Below, in pieces: positions 61,247 to 64,000 of a stretch of 64,000 nt of DNA. This stretch comes from Pyronema omphalodes. Taxonomy: Eukaryota; Ascomycota; Pezizomycetes; Pezizales; Pyronemataceae. The translations under genes and the position numbers were made by a program. Under the pieces are notes generated by a model that saw nothing but the letters and a program-made list of their open reading frames with translations, made no database searches and was not told the origin of the DNA. How positions within the stretch are numbered: position 1 is the stretch's first letter; the number at the start of each line of letters is the position of its first letter. The stretch is from NCBI GenBank assembly GCA_024516155.1, contig JAJJXM010000009.1, positions 620,001 to 684,000 on the forward strand, read 5' to 3'.

Positions 61247-63985
61247 ATGTCCATCGATCACGATCACCGCCCAGTCGAACTGGAAAGCAAGCATTACATG
61301 ATTCGCGACGATTCTCCCGACGGTTCTTTGAAGGCAGGGAGCACTCAGGTATTTCCAGTTTATATCCAGTCATCGTGAAATTATGCTTATTGAACAGAAA
61401 AAGTCAGGGGACCTTAACAACACGGACGGTGCAGGAATAGAGGAGTTCCTGCCACTCATGACCTCCAAGATGGGAAACATTGGGCACATTGTTGTACGAT
61501 CTCCAAACAATGAGGTTAATATCAGACAGCATGGTTTTGGTTTACACATACCACTAGGGGGTACTAATCAGTATGTGGTGCAGGACGGGAATTTTATTAA
61601 AACTCCCCGGGATGCTAAAAAGAACGAGAACCATGCCGACATGAGAGACCTCATTGCCAAGCTTCAGGAACAGCAACGCCTTATCGATCAGCAAGAATAT
61701 GCTCTCAAGGAGAAGGACCGCCAGCTCAGCAAAGTCAAGTTTGACCCTCCGTCTGCTCGTGGCAGTTACAACGCCTCGCCTACCCACATGCCCGGCGAAT
61801 CTTCTGCCAATACCATGCGTTCCGTTTCGCCAAATACTAGATACACACCTGGTCATGTTGTACAGGACCTTAAAGAGGTTAGCCGACTTCAGTCAGAGCT
61901 TTTGGCTGCTAAGTCTCAAATTAACACTATGAATGAGGAGTTGGCTCAGACAAGAATCACCAAACATACGATCGATCAAGCCTTGAGTCAGTCCAACGAC
62001 GACCATACTGGGCTCGGCGATGTTTCGGAACACACTCTGACCGCCCTGCAAACGAAGTTTTCACAGCTACCACGCCCAAGTGCCGAGAGAGCCGATACTT
62101 GGCCTTCCACTGCATATGATGACTCCAACGCCTCTTCAATGGAGTTCAGGGAGTCTCAGCAACCAATTTCTGCTGGGCCATTCACTGGAGCTTCCGGTAT
62201 CTGGGGATCATCCAAGACATCTCTACCATCCATGCCTCTACCCAGTCCTACCGAAATGCAGTTCCCCATGGGTCAACCCCGTCGTGGATCTGCAATGGAG
62301 GCTGGAGATCTCTATGGAACAGCAAACCGTGTATGGAACAGCCAGGGACATCGTTCCTTTGCCTCGACTTCCTTGACTGGTCCTCCTCAGTTGAATGACC
62401 CTCGATTCTTCAATAATCGACGTGCATCATACAACCCTGGGGCTATGCCTTTCACTTCCATTGAGAGAATGTCGCCCTCGGCCCAGTTCAATGCAAGCCC
62501 AATTGGAACACCTTTGGTTACTACTCCCTCGGCAAATGTTAATGACTTTAACGCTACTTCTGCTGCAAACATCTGGGGACCCGGTGCAGTCCAGGTAAAG
62601 TTAATATTCTCGCCATTATCAAATTACTTACTGACACTATGCTAGACGCCTACCCAGCCTGGTCAGACTTACGTTTCAACAATCGAGCCTCTTAACTACA
62701 GACGCCTACTTGAACGAAGTGTGAACTGCAACTGGAAGTATATCGTCGATAAGATTGTTTGCAACAACGATCAACAGGCATCCATTTTTTTGCAGCAGAA
62801 GCTTAAGATCGGTACAGCCGATCAGAAGCATGCTATTGTGGATGCTATCGTTGCTCAGGCTTATCAGCTCATGATTAACAGATTTGGAAACTTTCTTGTT
62901 CAGAGATGCTTTGAGCACGGCACCCCTGAACAGATCCAAGGAATTGCCAACGCCATCCGAGGTAACACTGTTGCGTTGAGCATGGATGCATTCGGTTGCC
63001 ATGTCATCCAGAAGGCATTTGACTGCGTCCCTGAGGATTTTAAGGCAACAATGGTGAGCGAGCTTCTTCGTCGGATCCCCGAAACCGTGATCCACAGATG
63101 TAAGTTTTACCTACCGTTTTGCACGCATCGCAATATTGATTTGATGCCCTCTAGATGCCTGCCATGTCTGGCAAAAACTTTTTGAACTTCGTTGGACAGG
63201 AAACCCCCCTCAGATTATGAAGTATGTGAACGAAGCACTGCGTGGAATGTGGCACGAGGTTGCTCTTGGCGAGACCGGCAGTCTTGTCGTTCAAAACATT
63301 TTTGAGAATTGCCTGGAAAATGATAAGGTAAATTACTGGACACTCAATTATTCATTTGATTTCCTAACGTTCCGCAGCGCCCGTGCATTACAGAGGTTCT
63401 CGAATATATTGATCTTATAGCCCGTGGGCAGTTTGGAAACTGGTGTATCCAACATATTTGGTTAGTTAAACTCGACATGATGGACGTACCGGATTCTAAC
63501 AGTGTTTAAGTGAGCATGGTGCTCCGCATGACCGCAGCCGCGCTATTGATGTTGTCATCCAAAACGCACCTGAATACAGCATGGACCAATATGCATCAAA
63601 GGTTGTTGAAAAGTGCCTCAAGGTTGGAGGTAACGAATTCTTGGATAGATATTTGGACCGGGTCTGTGAGGGCCGGCCCGATCGCCCGCGTATTCCATTG
63701 ATTGACAGTAAGGCACCTTTTGCTTCAAAGTCCACATATTTCTGCTGACTTTGTCTAGTTGCAAGCGATCAATATGGAAACTATCTTGTCCAGTGGATCC
63801 TCCAGCATGCGTCGATCCAGCACAGAGAGCAGGTCGCATCCCATATTCGCAAGCATATGGTATCCCTACGGGGAAGCAAATTTGGATCGCGCGTGGGAAT
63901 GCTCTGCTGTAACCCCATTTACAACAGACAAGTCCCCGGGCCTCCATCTCCAACTACCCGTTTTACTAGGTTCGGCTTTCGCTAG
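61247..63985 (+). CDS. Pumilio-family (PUF) RNA-binding protein with coiled coil
   Basis: PUF proteins bind 3' untranslated regions and control mRNA decay, localisation or translation. Seven exons (61247-61348, 61398-62594, 62646-63099, 63155-63327, 63378-63460, 63511-63707, 63759-63985) give 810 residues. The N-terminal half has a conserved region (NNEVNIRQHGFGLHIPLGG), a coiled coil (DLIAKLQEQQRLIDQQEYALKEKDRQLSK) and Ser/Pro/Asn-rich disordered sequence. The Pumilio repeats fill the second half: LMINRFGNFLVQRCFEHG, LSMDAFGCHVIQKAFD, ETGSLVVQNIFENC, GQFGNWCIQHIWCEHG, DQYASKVVEKCLKVGG and DQYGNYLVQWILQH, ending SKFGSRVGMLCCN. The layout resembles meiotic coiled-coil protein Mcp2 of fission yeast, by inference. 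Intron 5 uses an AAG acceptor because the preceding CAG leads to a stop. The true 3' end may lie beyond if a further intron exists near 63968. Confidence 0.92.
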
Positions 63986-64000
63986 TTGTCTTTTAGGTTC

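Overview
The window is nuclear DNA of a filamentous ascomycete (Pezizomycotina). The evidence is many short spliceosomal introns (mostly 44-110 nt, ending in AG and often preceded by CTAAC/CTGAC-like branch sites), a trifunctional TRP1/trpC gene (glutamine amidotransferase, IGPS and PRAI fused), a Zn2Cys6 transcription factor with a fungal-specific regulatory domain, and fungal versions of Abp2, PMT2, Rnt1 and Hda1. The exact class cannot be fixed by reading; an early-diverging class such as Orbiliomycetes or Pezizomycetes is only a guess. Intergenic DNA is roomy (up to 4.5 kb) and full of T-tracts, pyrimidine-rich leaders and microsatellites. I found no rRNA, tRNA, CRISPR or prokaryotic features.

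Layout: 1-4376, no supported gene. 4377-7334 (-), Zn2Cys6 regulator. 7460-7870 (-), doubtful small two-exon gene. 8482-9252 (+), DsbA/FrnE-like oxidoreductase. 9473-10179, 707-bp PIF/Harbinger-type non-autonomous transposon lying between two converging genes. 10359-12231 (-), GH85 endo-beta-N-acetylglucosaminidase. 12898-14857 (-), SRP receptor alpha. 15589-17874 (+), TRP1, divergent from SRP receptor. 18812-20104 (-), p34-type adaptin-binding protein. 21634-25039 (-), Abp2-like protein with long low-complexity tracts. 28318-31013 (+), carnitine acetyltransferase. 35547-37993 (+), PMT2 O-mannosyltransferase. 39532-42048 (+), Ubp3/USP10-type deubiquitinase. 43673-43769, 97-bp palindromic MITE. 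44764-47346 (-), Ctf4. 48406-50715 (-), COG4. 51087-54193 (-), class II histone deacetylase Hda1 in 15 exons. 55471-56955 (-), RNase III. 57621-58186 (-), cytochrome oxidase subunit. 59231-60569 (+), GAPDH. 61247-63985 (+), Pumilio protein.

The genes are mostly unrelated housekeeping genes, as is normal in fungi. Shared themes are the secretory pathway (SRP receptor, COG4, PMT2, adaptin-binding protein, and cytosolic deglycosylation by ENGase), replication and chromatin (Ctf4, Abp2, Hda1), and RNA processing and control (RNase III, Pumilio). They do not form a secondary-metabolite or other pathway cluster. Exon joins were chosen by GT/GC-AG signals, frame continuity and family motifs; every joined CDS below adds up to a whole number of codons.

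I did not find a convincing new biological system. The points most worth a second look are two MITEs with TAA target duplications, two introns that only work with GC donors, two 14-nt microexons, several AAG/GAG-type acceptors, expanded repeats inside Abp2, a lineage-specific insert and tail in the carnitine acetyltransferase, and two small orphan reading frames.
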